From positions 62,001-126,000 of the forward strand of contig NZ_FOGG01000013.1 in NCBI RefSeq assembly GCF_900111155.1: 64,000 nucleotides of DNA. The letters run 5' to 3'. Source of the stretch: Pedobacter rhizosphaerae. Its GTDB lineage: Bacteria; Bacteroidota; Bacteroidia; Sphingobacteriales; Sphingobacteriaceae. The notes beneath the pieces were generated by a model. The model did no database searches. It was not told the origin of the DNA and worked only from the letters and a program-made list of their open reading frames with translations. Every line of letters starts with the position of its first letter. The stretch's first letter is position 1. A program made the translations under genes and the position numbers. Positions 9,242 to 18,524 of the stretch are shown in pieces.

Positions 9242-12200
9242 TACAGGGTTACGTTAAGACCAACATTGAATACTTTTTGAATTGGGTAGGCAAAGCCATT
9301 TCCGCCTTGCTCCGGATCCCACATTTTGAAAGGGCTCCAGGTTAACAGGTTCAATCCGTTAAAATAAATCCGGGCAGATGAAAGTTTAATTTTTTTAGAA
9401 AACTGTTGTGGTAGTGTGTAACCAATTTCTACAGATTTCAAACGTAGTAACCGGCCATTTCTCATCCACCAGGTACTGGTTTGTGCGTTGTTTTCTAAAT
9501 CTACAGGGTTAACTGCCAGCCTTGGATAAAGGGCATACAGGTTCTGGTTTTCTGGCGACCAATGATCGGCAGCAAAATCCTTTAACAGTTGTGTATTACC
9601 TAAAATCCATTCCTGATCGCTCGGTACAAAAGGACTCACCTTTCTCGGGTCGATAAAAAATGTCATTCTATCTTGCCCGGTAAAGAAAGCCGAAAGGTCA
9701 AATCCTTTGTACGAGGAGCTAAAACCAAAACCGTAAACAATTTCTGGCGATTGCGGGAAACCGATGTAAGCTTTATCACCATCATCAATTTTTCCGTCGT
9801 TGTTTAAATCTCTGTACTTAATGTCTCCACCCCTTGGTGGCTTACCTCCGGTAGAGAAAATCTGAGTTGGCGAGTTCGCCACCTCTTTATCATCTACAAA
9901 TAAGCGCTCGGCAATGTAACCATAGTTTCTGCTAATGGCCTGACCAGTGGTATAGCGGTAAGCTTCAGCCCATTGTGGCTCTTCGTAGTTAATGTATTTG
10001 TTTTTGGCAAATGTGAGGTTAGAGCGCACAGCGAAAGAAAAATCGTTTACATTGAATTTGTAATCCAACGACAGATCTATTCCTCTTGAACGTGCCTTAC
10101 CGATGTTGGCACCGATATCCGGAACGCCTGTTTTCGGATCAATAGCCTCTAAGCCTAAGGTACTCGGTACATTCTTGCGAATCATGTAGATATTGTAGCG
10201 CAAATTATTGTATACCTCTGCAATGATGTTCATGTTTTTGAACAGGGTCATTTCGAGTGCAATATTCGTTTGCCTTGAAGTTTCCCAGGTAATATCGGTA
10301 TTCTCATAGCTATTGATGTATACACCAGGGCGGTTAGAACCCTTATTAAACCCAAACTCTGCATAGTTTCCACCACCATTCAGATTTACATCAGATTTGT
10401 AGAAGAAACGTTGAGAACCAATGGCATCATTACCCACTAAACCAAAGCTTCCTCTTAATTTTAAGCGATTAACAACGTTTGAAAATCCACTCCAAAACTT
10501 CTCATTAGATACAATCCATCCTGCACCAATGGTTGGGAAAAAGCCAAAGCGATGGTTTTCTGAAAAACGTTCAGAGCCATTATAGCCAAAGTTAGATTCT
10601 AAGAAATATTTTCCCTTGTAGGAATAGGTCAGCCTTCCCGCTAAACCGATATTACGGTATGGAAGTGAGTACTGTAACGTTCGCTGTTCGGTTTTAGGAT
10701 CCTTGGCATTATTATATACCGTTTGTTGGCCAGTTCCAATTAAAACCCCACTTACCGAATGATTACCAAAAGTACGATCATAATTCAAAGCGGCCTGCCC
10801 GTATAAAAAGGTATTGATGTTAGGCTCACCTGCATTATAGCTTAGATACTCCTGGGCAATATTCGGTGCATTATTCACCACCGAGGAATTTAACCAGTTG
10901 AGCACATATTGATTGCTTTGGCGATCATATGATCCTACGTTGTAGTAAAATGGCGAATAAGCCATTTGCGAATCAAAATAAGAATACCGGTTGGTACTGA
11001 AGATAGACCTGAATGACAATCCCTGGGTTATGAAATCAAATTTTTGATTGAGTTCAAACTGCGCCGACATCCGGGATTCGGAAGAATTTTTATGACCACG
11101 CAAAAGCGCCGCATAAGGGTTGTTGTAGAGTATACTGTTTACGCCGGTACCCCCAACATTTCCGAATAGAATATGCTGTGCATTGGCATTGGCTTTATCG
11201 GCAGGAAAATAAGCTGGAAACAGCACCGGACTGGTGTGTACGGCAACATTATACAAATCGGTAGAAAATCCACCGTCTGTAGCCAAAGGGCCATTATATT
11301 CACTAAAATTTCCTGCTAACCTTACAACTAATTCGGTTGATTTGGTTAAATCGATGTTGATGTTAGAACGGAGCTGATAATTCTTAAACTTAACATTGTT
11401 GTCGTTGTTGTTGCGTTCATCCTGATTGAGCACCCCATTATCCAGGTTGTAAGAACCAGCAATGTAGTATCTGGCAACACCGCCACCCCCACTCACACTT
11501 AAGTTGGCCCTTTGCGTGGATGTACGTTTTTTAAACAATAAGCCCAACCAATCTACCGCAGGATAAACATATTCATTATATCCTGGGCTTTTGTTTACTG
11601 TAGCTTGTGTATTGATAATTTGATTCTGTGTGAACTTAGGATCCATTCCTCTACCAATACTAGCTTCGTTATAAAGTCGCATATAGCTAATCGGATCTGC
11701 CAGTTCGAGATTTTGGGTAGATTGGGAAGAAGAATTCTCCAGCCTGAAGCTAATCTTGGCCTTTCCCTCCTTACCACTTTTGGTACTCACCAAAATTACA
11801 CCGTTTGCACCGCGCGCACCGTATAATGCGGTGGCACTGGCATCTTTTAAGATAGAAAAGCTTTCAATATCATCTACCTGTAAGCGGGCAAGATCTGAAC
11901 TGGTGAGCTCTACGTTATCAATCAAAATCAATGGATCTTGCTTATAACCGAAGGTTGTTACCCCTCTGATAAAGAACTGCGAGTTATCTTGTCCAGGTTG
12001 CCCACTGCGCTGATAGCCTATTACCCCCGCAATCTGCCCTGAAAGTGCATTGGTTAAGTTGCTTGATGGAATTTTAAGATTGGCTACCTTAACCGTAGTA
12101 ACCGAACCAACTAAAGCTTCCTTGCGTTGTTTTTGGCCCAGGGCCGTGATCACCACTTCTTCTGAGAGCAGGTTGTCTTCCTGCAATTTGATGTTGATCA

Positions 12201-12537
12201 CGCTGGATAATCCTATTGTTATGCGCTGTTCTTTGTAGCCCACATACGAGAACCGGATGACATCGCCAACCGCCACATCCAATACAAACTTTCCGTTGGC
12301 ATCGGTTTGTGTGCCTACATTGGCTTTGTTAACCACAGCAATGGTCACACTTGGCAAACCTAACCCGAGCGTATCGGTAACCTTTCCGGTGATGGTTTTC
12401 TTTGTTGTTTGCTGGGCTGCCCCAATTACAGGGGTAAAAATCAGGAAAAATGCCACGATTGATCCAGTTACGATCAGTGCATTTTTAATCCTGTTGGGCA
12501 TCGTTAAATACCCACAAAAGAAAAATAAGTGCTTCAT
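9241..12537 (-). CDS. SusC/RagA TonB-dependent outer-membrane transporter (PUL A)
   Basis: 1098 residues. After the signal peptide (ends near GAAQQ) comes a carboxypeptidase-regulatory-like domain (ITGKVTDTLGLGLPSVTIAV; ~48-120). The plug domain follows (~125-245) with FIRGVTTFGYKQDPLILIDN and ALYGARGANGVILVSTKSG, then a 22-strand barrel to the C-terminal VFNVGLNVTL. It imports glycan fragments across the outer membrane with SusD and TonB. A second Met at 12501 also gives a plausible signal peptide. The plug is strikingly similar to that of the PUL D SusC (for example YQRSG.PGQDN and FIRGVTTFGYK in both), so the two are recent relatives. No sigma/anti-sigma STN domain is present. Confidence 0.95.
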   Translation of the reverse strand: MKHLFFFCGYLTMPNRIKNALIVTGSIVAFFLIFTPVIGAAQQTTKKTITGKVTDTLGLGLPSVTIAVVNKANVGTQTDANGKFVLDVAVGDVIRFSYVGYKEQRITIGLSSVINIKLQEDNLLSEEVVITALGQKQRKEALVGSVTTVKVANLKIPSSNLTNALSGQIAGVIGYQRSGQPGQDNSQFFIRGVTTFGYKQDPLILIDNVELTSSDLARLQVDDIESFSILKDASATALYGARGANGVILVSTKSGKEGKAKISFRLENSSSQSTQNLELADPISYMRLYNEASIGRGMDPKFTQNQIINTQATVNKSPGYNEYVYPAVDWLGLLFKKRTSTQRANLSVSGGGGVARYYIAGSYNLDNGVLNQDERNNNDNNVKFKNYQLRSNINIDLTKSTELVVRLAGNFSEYNGPLATDGGFSTDLYNVAVHTSPVLFPAYFPADKANANAQHILFGNVGGTGVNSILYNNPYAALLRGHKNSSESRMSAQFELNQKFDFITQGLSFRSIFSTNRYSYFDSQMAYSPFYYNVGSYDRQSNQYVLNWLNSSVVNNAPNIAQEYLSYNAGEPNINTFLYGQAALNYDRTFGNHSVSGVLIGTGQQTVYNNAKDPKTEQRTLQYSLPYRNIGLAGRLTYSYKGKYFLESNFGYNGSERFSENHRFGFFPTIGAGWIVSNEKFWSGFSNVVNRLKLRGSFGLVGNDAIGSQRFFYKSDVNLNGGGNYAEFGFNKGSNRPGVYINSYENTDITWETSRQTNIALEMTLFKNMNIIAEVYNNLRYNIYMIRKNVPSTLGLEAIDPKTGVPDIGANIGKARSRGIDLSLDYKFNVNDFSFAVRSNLTFAKNKYINYEEPQWAEAYRYTTGQAISRNYGYIAERLFVDDKEVANSPTQIFSTGGKPPRGGDIKYRDLNNDGKIDDGDKAYIGFPQSPEIVYGFGFSSSYKGFDLSAFFTGQDRMTFFIDPRKVSPFVPSDQEWILGNTQLLKDFAADHWSPENQNLYALYPRLAVNPVDLENNAQTSTWWMRNGRLLRLKSVEIGYTLPQQFSKKIKLSSARIYFNGLNLLTWSPFKMWDPEQGGNGFAYPIQKVFNVGLNVTL

Positions 12538-12886
12538 TTGCTTTGTAGCCTTTAAATGTTGAATTCAAATAGTTTTTTTTGGAAATGATTGGTTTTTGAT
12601 CCTACTATGATCTTTGAAGAATGTGTAAAATCAATTTGCTCTCCCTTAAAAAAAATAGAAGCCCTGTACTTTTTTGGTAGTTAGTTGTAGATTTTCTCAT
12701 AAAATGTTTTTTTGGTTAGGGAAAACAGGATAATTGTACCGGCATGGTTTTTTGATTAATATGATACTCATTATCAATCACTCCAACTGTCCTATACTAT
12801 ACTATCCTACTTTTTCCGTATGCAATTATAGGTAAAAAAAATTATAATACAAGCGCTTAGAGAAAATAAGAGATTTTTTTAGCTGC
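12538..12886. other. Intergenic region upstream of PUL A SusC (349 bp)
   Basis: AT-rich and without an open frame. It should hold the promoter of the SusC operon on the minus strand. The best -7 candidate is TATAATTG at 12823-12830, one mismatch from TAnnTTTG, with CTTG 19 bp further upstream (12850-12853). That would give a long leader of nearly 290 nt. A perfect AAGCGCTT palindrome lies at 12851-12858. No terminator for the SSS gene is obvious, so read-through from the GntR-SSS pair is possible. Confidence 0.4.
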
Positions 12887-14479
12887 TTAGGCTAATACAT
12901 AGGGTGAAAAGAGGAAGAAAACCAGGGCCATGAGTACGATTAAAACGATGTGGTAATAATGTCTTTTATGCCATGGTACAATTTCAATATTATTATTGAG
13001 CACCAGTTGATAAGGTTTTTGATTGGGATAAAACCTGGATATGCTCAACATGAGTATAACAGTTACCACGAAAATGATGGCCAGTACGTGCAAATAATGG
13101 AGCGGAACGGTAAACACCCATTCGCTTAATACATAACAGGTAATAAAAAATATCATTCCGATTTTAGCTGCAATGGGCGGCATTTTTTTGGTGATAAAGC
13201 CCAGAAAGATAATGGTAAAGATTGGTAAGCTAAATATGGCACTTATTTTTTGAAGGTACTCGTAAAACCCATTTTTGGAGAAAATAATAAATGGTGCAAA
13301 CGTCATAGCAAAAAGCGAAACACCAATTTGGAATAGCCTGCCTACGCGCAGTAGCTTTTTATCCGATAACTCCTTCCCTCGCTTCTCCTGAAAAGGCTTA
13401 TACAGGTTTAGGATAAATAAAGTACTGGAACTATTTAATCCCGCATTAAAAGTGGTAATGGCTGCTCCGAACAATACACAGGCAGAAAGTCCGGTTAGTA
13501 CAGGAGGTAGTACATCCTTAATTAACATGGGAAAAACCTGAGTGGTATTGGTTAACGCGGGATATACATGCACGGCGATTAATCCGGGCACATTAATTAA
13601 CAGGGGGCAAAGTAGTTTAGCAAAACAAGTTAAGGCAATGCCTTTTTGGCCTTCTTCCAAACTTTTTGCGGCAAGCACCTGCTGGATAATATACTGTTCC
13701 ATGCCCCAGTAATACAGGTTGATAATGAACATGCCGGTGAAAAGTGTTGGAAAAGGTACGGCATCTTTACTGCTGCCAATAGCGTTTAAATGTTCCTTTT
13801 TAGTCGATAGTATGGTGTGAAGTCCGGTATAGAAATCGCCATGCCCTAAATAGCGTAATCCGTAGTAAGGTAAGGCCACAATGAGTACCAACATACCTGC
13901 ACTGAGTACTGTATCAGAAATGGTTATGGCTTTAAATCCGCCTAAAATGGTGTAAATAGAACCAATAAGCCCCATAACCCAAACAAAAATCCAAATACTC
14001 TCCCAGTAGGATAGCTTAAAGGCAGATAAATCGATCAGGTTACTAAAAGCAACCGAACCGCCATACAATACTGATGGCAGGAGATTGATGATGTAACTGA
14101 AAAGGAAAATCACGGAAACCAGGGTTTTCGCCTGTGGATCATATCTTTTTTCTAAAAAATCGGGAATGGTCCGGATACCGGTTTTGAAGTAGATGGGAAT
14201 GAAAAATTCGGATACGATAATCATCGCCAGAATGGAGGAAATTCCCCATCCAATTACCGACATGTTATTGATGTACACAGATTCATTCTCTCCAATAAAC
14301 TGATTGGCGCTGATATTGCTGAAAAATAATGAAGCGCCTATCAAGATAAACCCATTGGTTCTGTTGGCAAACAGAAATCCGGTTACGGTAGATCTTTGCG
14401 TTTTTCGTGACTTGAAATAAGAAATGGTTGCGGCCAAAACCGTAAACAACACAAAGCTGATAATCGCTATTGCTCCCAA
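12887..14479 (-). CDS. Sodium:solute symporter (SSS / SGLT family) sugar transporter
   Basis: 530 residues with about 13-14 hydrophobic helices spread over the whole length. Family landmarks are ISANQFIGENESVY near helix 1-2, GIRTIPDFLEKRYDP, YTILGGFKAITISDT and GAAITTFNAGLNSSSTLF. SGLT-type members take up hexoses or inositol with Na+ across the inner membrane. The start codon is TTG at 14477-14479 with an in-frame TAA directly before it, so no longer start is possible. It lies 8 nt after the GntR gene, in one operon, and upstream of the PUL A genes. By context it should import the monosaccharide released by PUL A enzymes, perhaps fucose or galactose; the substrate cannot be read from the sequence. 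Confidence 0.88.
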   Translation of the reverse strand: MGAIAIISFVLFTVLAATISYFKSRKTQRSTVTGFLFANRTNGFILIGASLFFSNISANQFIGENESVYINNMSVIGWGISSILAMIIVSEFFIPIYFKTGIRTIPDFLEKRYDPQAKTLVSVIFLFSYIINLLPSVLYGGSVAFSNLIDLSAFKLSYWESIWIFVWVMGLIGSIYTILGGFKAITISDTVLSAGMLVLIVALPYYGLRYLGHGDFYTGLHTILSTKKEHLNAIGSSKDAVPFPTLFTGMFIINLYYWGMEQYIIQQVLAAKSLEEGQKGIALTCFAKLLCPLLINVPGLIAVHVYPALTNTTQVFPMLIKDVLPPVLTGLSACVLFGAAITTFNAGLNSSSTLFILNLYKPFQEKRGKELSDKKLLRVGRLFQIGVSLFAMTFAPFIIFSKNGFYEYLQKISAIFSLPIFTIIFLGFITKKMPPIAAKIGMIFFITCYVLSEWVFTVPLHYLHVLAIIFVVTVILMLSISRFYPNQKPYQLVLNNNIEIVPWHKRHYYHIVLIVLMALVFFLFSPYVLA

Positions 14480-14487
14480 TTTATTTG

Positions 14488-15510
14488 TTATAAAGAATTT
14501 CTTCTGATAAGTTTATTTTCCATGACCACCGCAACAGGTGTTAAGCTAAGTACAAATTCAGCCGCCAATCGGCCCATCTCTGCAAAATCAATCGAAAACG
14601 TGGTAATGCCATCAAAAATGATCTCTTTAACATTATCATCGTTATGTGAGAGAATGCCTAAATCTTTACCCACCTGCAGGCCTTTTACCTTTGCGTCTTT
14701 TAAGATTTCCCACAATTCGAGATTATGAATGGTAAAATAAACCTTACCGGCCTCTATACTCCCCGATTCATAATGATTTTTAATCTTTCCGTTGATGTTA
14801 TAAGCCTTAATAAATTTCTTAAAGGCAACCAAAACTTCTTCGGGCTCGGCAGAGGAGGGTTTAAAAAAGAAAACAAACTCCGAGAACTTTTTGATTTGAG
14901 GAGCTAATGCTTCAAAGGCATTGTAAGAGGCCTTTTTAAATTCCTGTACGATGTAAGAATAATCGCCCTTCAATTTTACATACCTGTCTACAATGAGTAG
15001 TTTATCTTTAGGAAGCTCTTCTAATAAATCAATGGCTTCCTTACTTTCCATAGGTGCAATAACATATAAGCCGTATTGTCCTTTATTGTTATTGATTATC
15101 GATTCGAAAACACTGAAATTATTGTGGTGAAAATAAACGTCGACCTGAATGTGCTCGCCCAGGTGATTACGGAAGTGCTGGTAAAAGGTTTCCTGGAAAG
15201 TATCAAAAGCATACATTAACAAGCAAACCTTAAGGTGTTGCTCTGTATTATCGGTAGCGACGAAGTACCCCCTTCTATTTTTTGATTCTAAAATACCCCT
15301 CTTAATCAATTCTTTATAAGCCTTCCCTATCGTTTCCTTGGCAAAACCCGTTTCTCTCATCATTTCATTTACAGAGGGTAATATATCTCCCCGGGCAATC
15401 ATTTTATGATTCAAACCGTTGATGATTCCTTGTACCAATTGCTCGTGTTTGGAGAAAGAATTAATCATGCTTAAGGCCTTAATTTCACTAAAAAGGCTTT
15501 TCTTATCCAT
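14488..15510 (-). CDS. GntR-type transcriptional regulator with LacI/PBP1-like effector domain
   Basis: 340 residues. The N-terminal winged helix (~15-85) carries a GntR signature: LPSVNEMMRETGFAKETIGK followed by YKELIKRGILES and GYFVA. The rest (~95-335) has the alternating pattern of a periplasmic-binding-protein-like sugar sensor (ILSHNDDNVKEIIFDGITTF... GRLAAEFVLS). It probably represses or activates the adjacent symporter and PUL A in response to a sugar. Bacteroidota fucose regulators are known to include GntR proteins, and this one sits in a fucosidase-rich region, so a fucose signal is a reasonable guess only. It is transcribed with the symporter; its upstream side faces the repeat block at 15612-16095. 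Confidence 0.9.
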   Translation of the reverse strand: MDKKSLFSEIKALSMINSFSKHEQLVQGIINGLNHKMIARGDILPSVNEMMRETGFAKETIGKAYKELIKRGILESKNRRGYFVATDNTEQHLKVCLLMYAFDTFQETFYQHFRNHLGEHIQVDVYFHHNNFSVFESIINNNKGQYGLYVIAPMESKEAIDLLEELPKDKLLIVDRYVKLKGDYSYIVQEFKKASYNAFEALAPQIKKFSEFVFFFKPSSAEPEEVLVAFKKFIKAYNINGKIKNHYESGSIEAGKVYFTIHNLELWEILKDAKVKGLQVGKDLGILSHNDDNVKEIIFDGITTFSIDFAEMGRLAAEFVLSLTPVAVVMENKLIRRNSL

Positions 15511-15611
15511 GCGTTACTATTTAGGTATTTGGTTAAATTAGATCAATTTTGCTCGAAATATAGAAATTTAATGCTAAAAAATTGGCAAATGTGTAAATAA
15601 CCTGCCTCGCG

Positions 15612-16095
15612 AGAGCTTAATAATGAGTGAATTTAAAATGATTGAGTTTTGAATGACTGAATTTTAAATGATTGAGTTTCGAATGAGTGAATTAGTGAAT
15701 TGCAAAGCGATCGCCTTTTCAATCATCAATCATTAATTTTGAATGAATGAATTTTGAATGAGTGAATACCTTTCCATTCTATAATTCTATCAATCTATCA
15801 TTAATTTTGAATGAATGAATTTTGAATGAATGAATACCTTTCCATTCTATAATTCAATCTATCTACATTCTATCATTCACTCATTCTATCAATCTATAAT
15901 TAATTTTGAATGAATGAATTTTGAATGAATGAATACCTTTCCATTCTATAATTCTATAATTCAATCTATCTACATTCTATCATTCACTCATTCTATCAAT
16001 CTATCATTAATTTTGAATGAATGAATACCTTTCCATTCTATAATTCAATCTATCTACATTCTATCATTCAGTCATTCAATAATTCTATACTGCTA
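15612..16095. repeat. Degenerate direct-repeat block of GAATGA / CATTCTAT words
   Basis: The gap between the GH29 and GntR genes is filled by short words (GAATGAATGA, GAATGAGTGAAT, CATTCTATAATTC, CTATCATTCACTC) arranged in four imperfect units that each begin ATTAATTTTGAATGAATGA: 15732-15799, 15800-15898, 15899-16005 and 16006-16095. Units differ by loss or doubling of internal words. GAATGAGTGAAT also occurs as its reverse complement within the units, so long hairpins are possible. A more degenerate version extends left to about 15612. No coding frame crosses it. The last unit ends at the GH29 stop codon. Confidence 0.9.
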
Positions 16096-17598
16096 TCATT
16101 CATTTCCTAAAAGAAACAATCCAAATTCTGCCAGTGTTGGGTTCAACCGGGAGGATAATATTTTAAATCTTACTTTCTTAGCAGTTACCGGATCAAATTT
16201 TAATAGTCGTTTGTAGCCCACGGTGGTGCCAACAGCAAAATTCTTCCATTCATTACCGTCAAAATAGGCTGCTTCAAATTGTTCTATACGTTGTCCAACT
16301 GCAATATTTTCTTGCAGCGAGAGTACATTAAAGGTTACGTTATTCGCCCAGCTGAATTCGATGGATGTTGTGGTGTCTTCACCTGCTGTTTTAAAATAAG
16401 TATTCAATTTTCCATCGAACATGGCTTTAACATTTTTACCAGAACTTGCATTGGCAGTAGCTGTTTTAGCGATATTATTGGAGAATGTATTTCTCATTTT
16501 CTTTCCGAAGGCTGCTAAATTTTTAACATCGCTATCGGCTATGAGGCCCTTGGTATTGGGTGGAATATTTAAAAGCAAAACTCCATTTCTACCTACAGAA
16601 GTGAAGTAGATATCCATTAATTTTTTAGGTGTTTTTACCTTTGCATCTTCGTTGGTATGGTAAAACCATCCCGGACGAATGCTTACATCTGTTTCTGCAG
16701 GGTACCATACCAAGCCTGTAGCATTCACCAATTTGTTACGGCTTCCACGATCCTGATCTTTGTAAGAGCCGGACAAGGTTGGGATTACATTCACTTCTTT
16801 CTGTGACAAGGCAGCAATTTTTTCCTGGCTTTGTTCTGCCATAGGCAATACGCTCCATTCTGTTTCCCTTCCAACACCAGTTTCTGTTCCTACCCAGCGT
16901 ACATCAGGTCCCTGAACGGCAATAACGGCCTGAGGCTGTAATTTTCTAATCAGGGCATACCAGGTATTAAAATCATACACTTGCTTTTTACCATTGGGTC
17001 CCTCCCCATTTGCACCATCAAACCAAACTTCGTCTACCTTTCCATATTGAGTCAACAACTCCGTTAATTGATTAACAAAATACGTATTGTAAGCAGCTGT
17101 TCCGTATGATGCATGATTGCGGTCCCATGGCGACAAATAAACCCCAAAGCCGATGTTGTATTTTTTACAGGCATCAGCAACTTCCTTTACAATATCACCC
17201 TTTCCTTCCTTGTAAGGAGTGTTTTTGATACTATGTTCGGTAAATTTACTTGGCCACAGGCAGAAACCATCGTGGTGTTTAGCTGTAATAATGGCTTGTT
17301 TAAAACCTGCTTCCTTAATGGCTTTTACCCATTGCTCGGCATCCAGTTGTTCGGGGTTAAACTTAGAGATATCTTCTTTCCCATCGCCCCATTCTCTATC
17401 GGTAAAAGTATTGATACCGAAGTGGAAGAAAGCTGTTAATTCCAGCGTTTGCCAACGCAATTGCCTTGGTGATGGGACTACATTTGCTGCTTTGGCAATT
17501 ATTGTACTTTGGCTATCGCCGGGCGAAATGGTAACGATACTTTTCTGAGCATATGCTTGAGAGATTAATAGGGAAACAAAAATTATGGTCTTTTTCAT
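16096..17598 (-). CDS. GH29 alpha-L-fucosidase, secreted, with C-terminal discoidin-like domain
   Basis: 500 residues with a signal peptide (MKKTIIFVSLLISQAYAQ). The GH29 barrel shows FFHFGINTFTDREWGDG, ITAKHHDGFCLWPS, GFGVYLSPWDRN and VDEVWFDGANGEG, the last holding the nucleophile Asp. From ~375 a C-terminal beta-sandwich (ANASSGKNVKAMFDGKLNTYF...) resembles an F5/8-type module. The family removes terminal alpha-L-fucose with retention; with this layout, alpha-1,3/1,4 or general activity is equally possible. It is a single gene with its own promoter (17619-17648), upstream of the repeat block and PUL A. Probably periplasmic. Confidence 0.93.
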   Translation of the reverse strand: MKKTIIFVSLLISQAYAQKSIVTISPGDSQSTIIAKAANVVPSPRQLRWQTLELTAFFHFGINTFTDREWGDGKEDISKFNPEQLDAEQWVKAIKEAGFKQAIITAKHHDGFCLWPSKFTEHSIKNTPYKEGKGDIVKEVADACKKYNIGFGVYLSPWDRNHASYGTAAYNTYFVNQLTELLTQYGKVDEVWFDGANGEGPNGKKQVYDFNTWYALIRKLQPQAVIAVQGPDVRWVGTETGVGRETEWSVLPMAEQSQEKIAALSQKEVNVIPTLSGSYKDQDRGSRNKLVNATGLVWYPAETDVSIRPGWFYHTNEDAKVKTPKKLMDIYFTSVGRNGVLLLNIPPNTKGLIADSDVKNLAAFGKKMRNTFSNNIAKTATANASSGKNVKAMFDGKLNTYFKTAGEDTTTSIEFSWANNVTFNVLSLQENIAVGQRIEQFEAAYFDGNEWKNFAVGTTVGYKRLLKFDPVTAKKVRFKILSSRLNPTLAEFGLFLLGNE

Positions 17599-17618
17599 TT
17601 GTTAGTTGATGAGGAGAA

Positions 17619-17648
17619 CAAATTTATAAGATTTAATATAGGTTCAAA
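17619..17648 (-). promoter_or_regulatory. Bacteroidota-type promoter of the GH29 gene
   Basis: On the minus strand TAAATTTG (17626-17619) matches the -7 consensus TAnnTTTG exactly. A TTTG box (17648-17645) lies 18 bp upstream, close to the usual spacing. The predicted transcript would start near 17613 and leave a leader of about 15 nt before the ATG at 17598. Confidence 0.6.
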
Positions 17649-18347
17649 ACCAAAGTCCCCCTCTAAAAGGCAACTTAACCAGGCGCAAACTTTGCAGATC
17701 AATTTTTATCTTGTTGTGATTCATATACATTCCATTTTGTATCTTTTTTTAAGGTAATAAACAAACGTTTGACATGCTCATAAACAGGTAGCATTTTAAA
17801 TATGCTAATATTCTTTCACTTTCTGGACTCAAAAACAAAAACTACAAAAGCATCTACAAAATACTACAATCAATTTATATTCAATTATCAACTTACAGGA
17901 GTACACGAAGCAGCATAAGGGTTCAATCTATCTAAATCCAAAATTCATTTAACTAGGTTATAAACTTCAGATATCTAAGTTGACACCTTGATTCTTTCCA
18001 ACTACCTAATCCAATCTGACCAAAAAGAAAGAGATTTTCCAACCAGACAAATCCCCTTCCTCTAACCAAATATAACCTCTAACAAACCAGTTTTTTAGAT
18101 GTTTTTTCACTTATAAACGATTGTCTAATGCAAACATCAACTTAAAAAATACACCATTATCATTCTGATTTTTAATTACTTACCAACAAACAAGATAAAT
18201 AATCAGGGTTCTGGAGACCTAATCGCAATTTAGTCTGGAGTCGGAAGTCTTGATACCAGCATCTTGATACTCGATACTTGCTACTTGCAACTAGATAGAC
18301 GAAATCAAAATAACTACTTTTTCTATAGATTTAATATACATAAATAT
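17649..18347. other. Long intergenic region between GH29 and methyltransferase genes
   Basis: About 700 bp with no supported gene between divergent genes. It is AT-rich, with a perfect CAAACGTTTG palindrome at 17762-17771 and a run of low-complexity words near its right end (listed separately). I see no tRNA, insertion sequence or decayed protein in it. Confidence 0.5.
18232..18296. repeat. Low-complexity word repeat (TTGATAC / GATACTTG family)
   Basis: The stretch is built from variants of one phrase: CTGGAGTCGGAAGTC, CTTGATACCAGCAT, CTTGATACTCGATACTTG and CTACTTGCAACTAG. It resembles the short, drifting tandem words that fill some intergenic regions of this bacterial group. No coding sense is seen. 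Confidence 0.6.
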
Positions 18348-18355
18348 TATATTTG
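18348..18355 (+). promoter_or_regulatory. -7 promoter element of the methyltransferase gene
   Basis: TATATTTG matches TAnnTTTG exactly. The -33 side is only a T-rich stretch, with no clear TTTG. The start of transcription would fall near 18362, just where the hairpin-forming leader begins. Confidence 0.45.
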
Positions 18356-18361
18356 TCGGCA

Positions 18362-18453
18362 TAGTTCTGAAACATCTGGTGAAGCATTAAAATTGTTGCG
18401 CCAGATCAGAAAACAGTTTTGTTGTTAGCCGGGGCGAGACGGATGTACGCCCC
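18362..18453 (+). promoter_or_regulatory. Structured 5' leader of the methyltransferase gene (two hairpins)
   Basis: Hairpin 1 pairs TTCTG (18365-18369) with CAGAA (18407-18411), has a 4-nt bulge (AAAC) on the 5' side, and continues as ATCTGGTG (18374-18381) with CGCCAGAT (18399-18406), closing a 17-nt loop. Hairpin 2 pairs GGGGCG (18431-18436) with CGCCCC (18448-18453). Together they occupy most of the predicted leader before the ATG at 18525. I cannot match it to a known riboswitch; hairpin 2 also looks like a REP-type palindrome. Confidence 0.5.
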
Positions 18454-18524
18454 TGCTTCTTTTCTGCCCAAAATTGGCTTACCATCATCCGATAACTTAA
18501 TTCAAATTGAACGAACATTTTTAT

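Noticed and set aside
15732-16095. CRISPR-like array
   Set aside because: Units are imperfect, of unequal length (68-107 bp), made of the same low-complexity words with no unique spacers, and no cas genes are near.
18362-18453. Known SAM-II, SAM-I or preQ1 riboswitch
   Set aside because: The stems and loop sequences do not show the conserved cores of these classes as I know them.
18507-18524. Earlier start for the methyltransferase
   Set aside because: The codon is TTG, adds six residues not typical for the family, and the ATG at 18525 begins the conserved N terminus.
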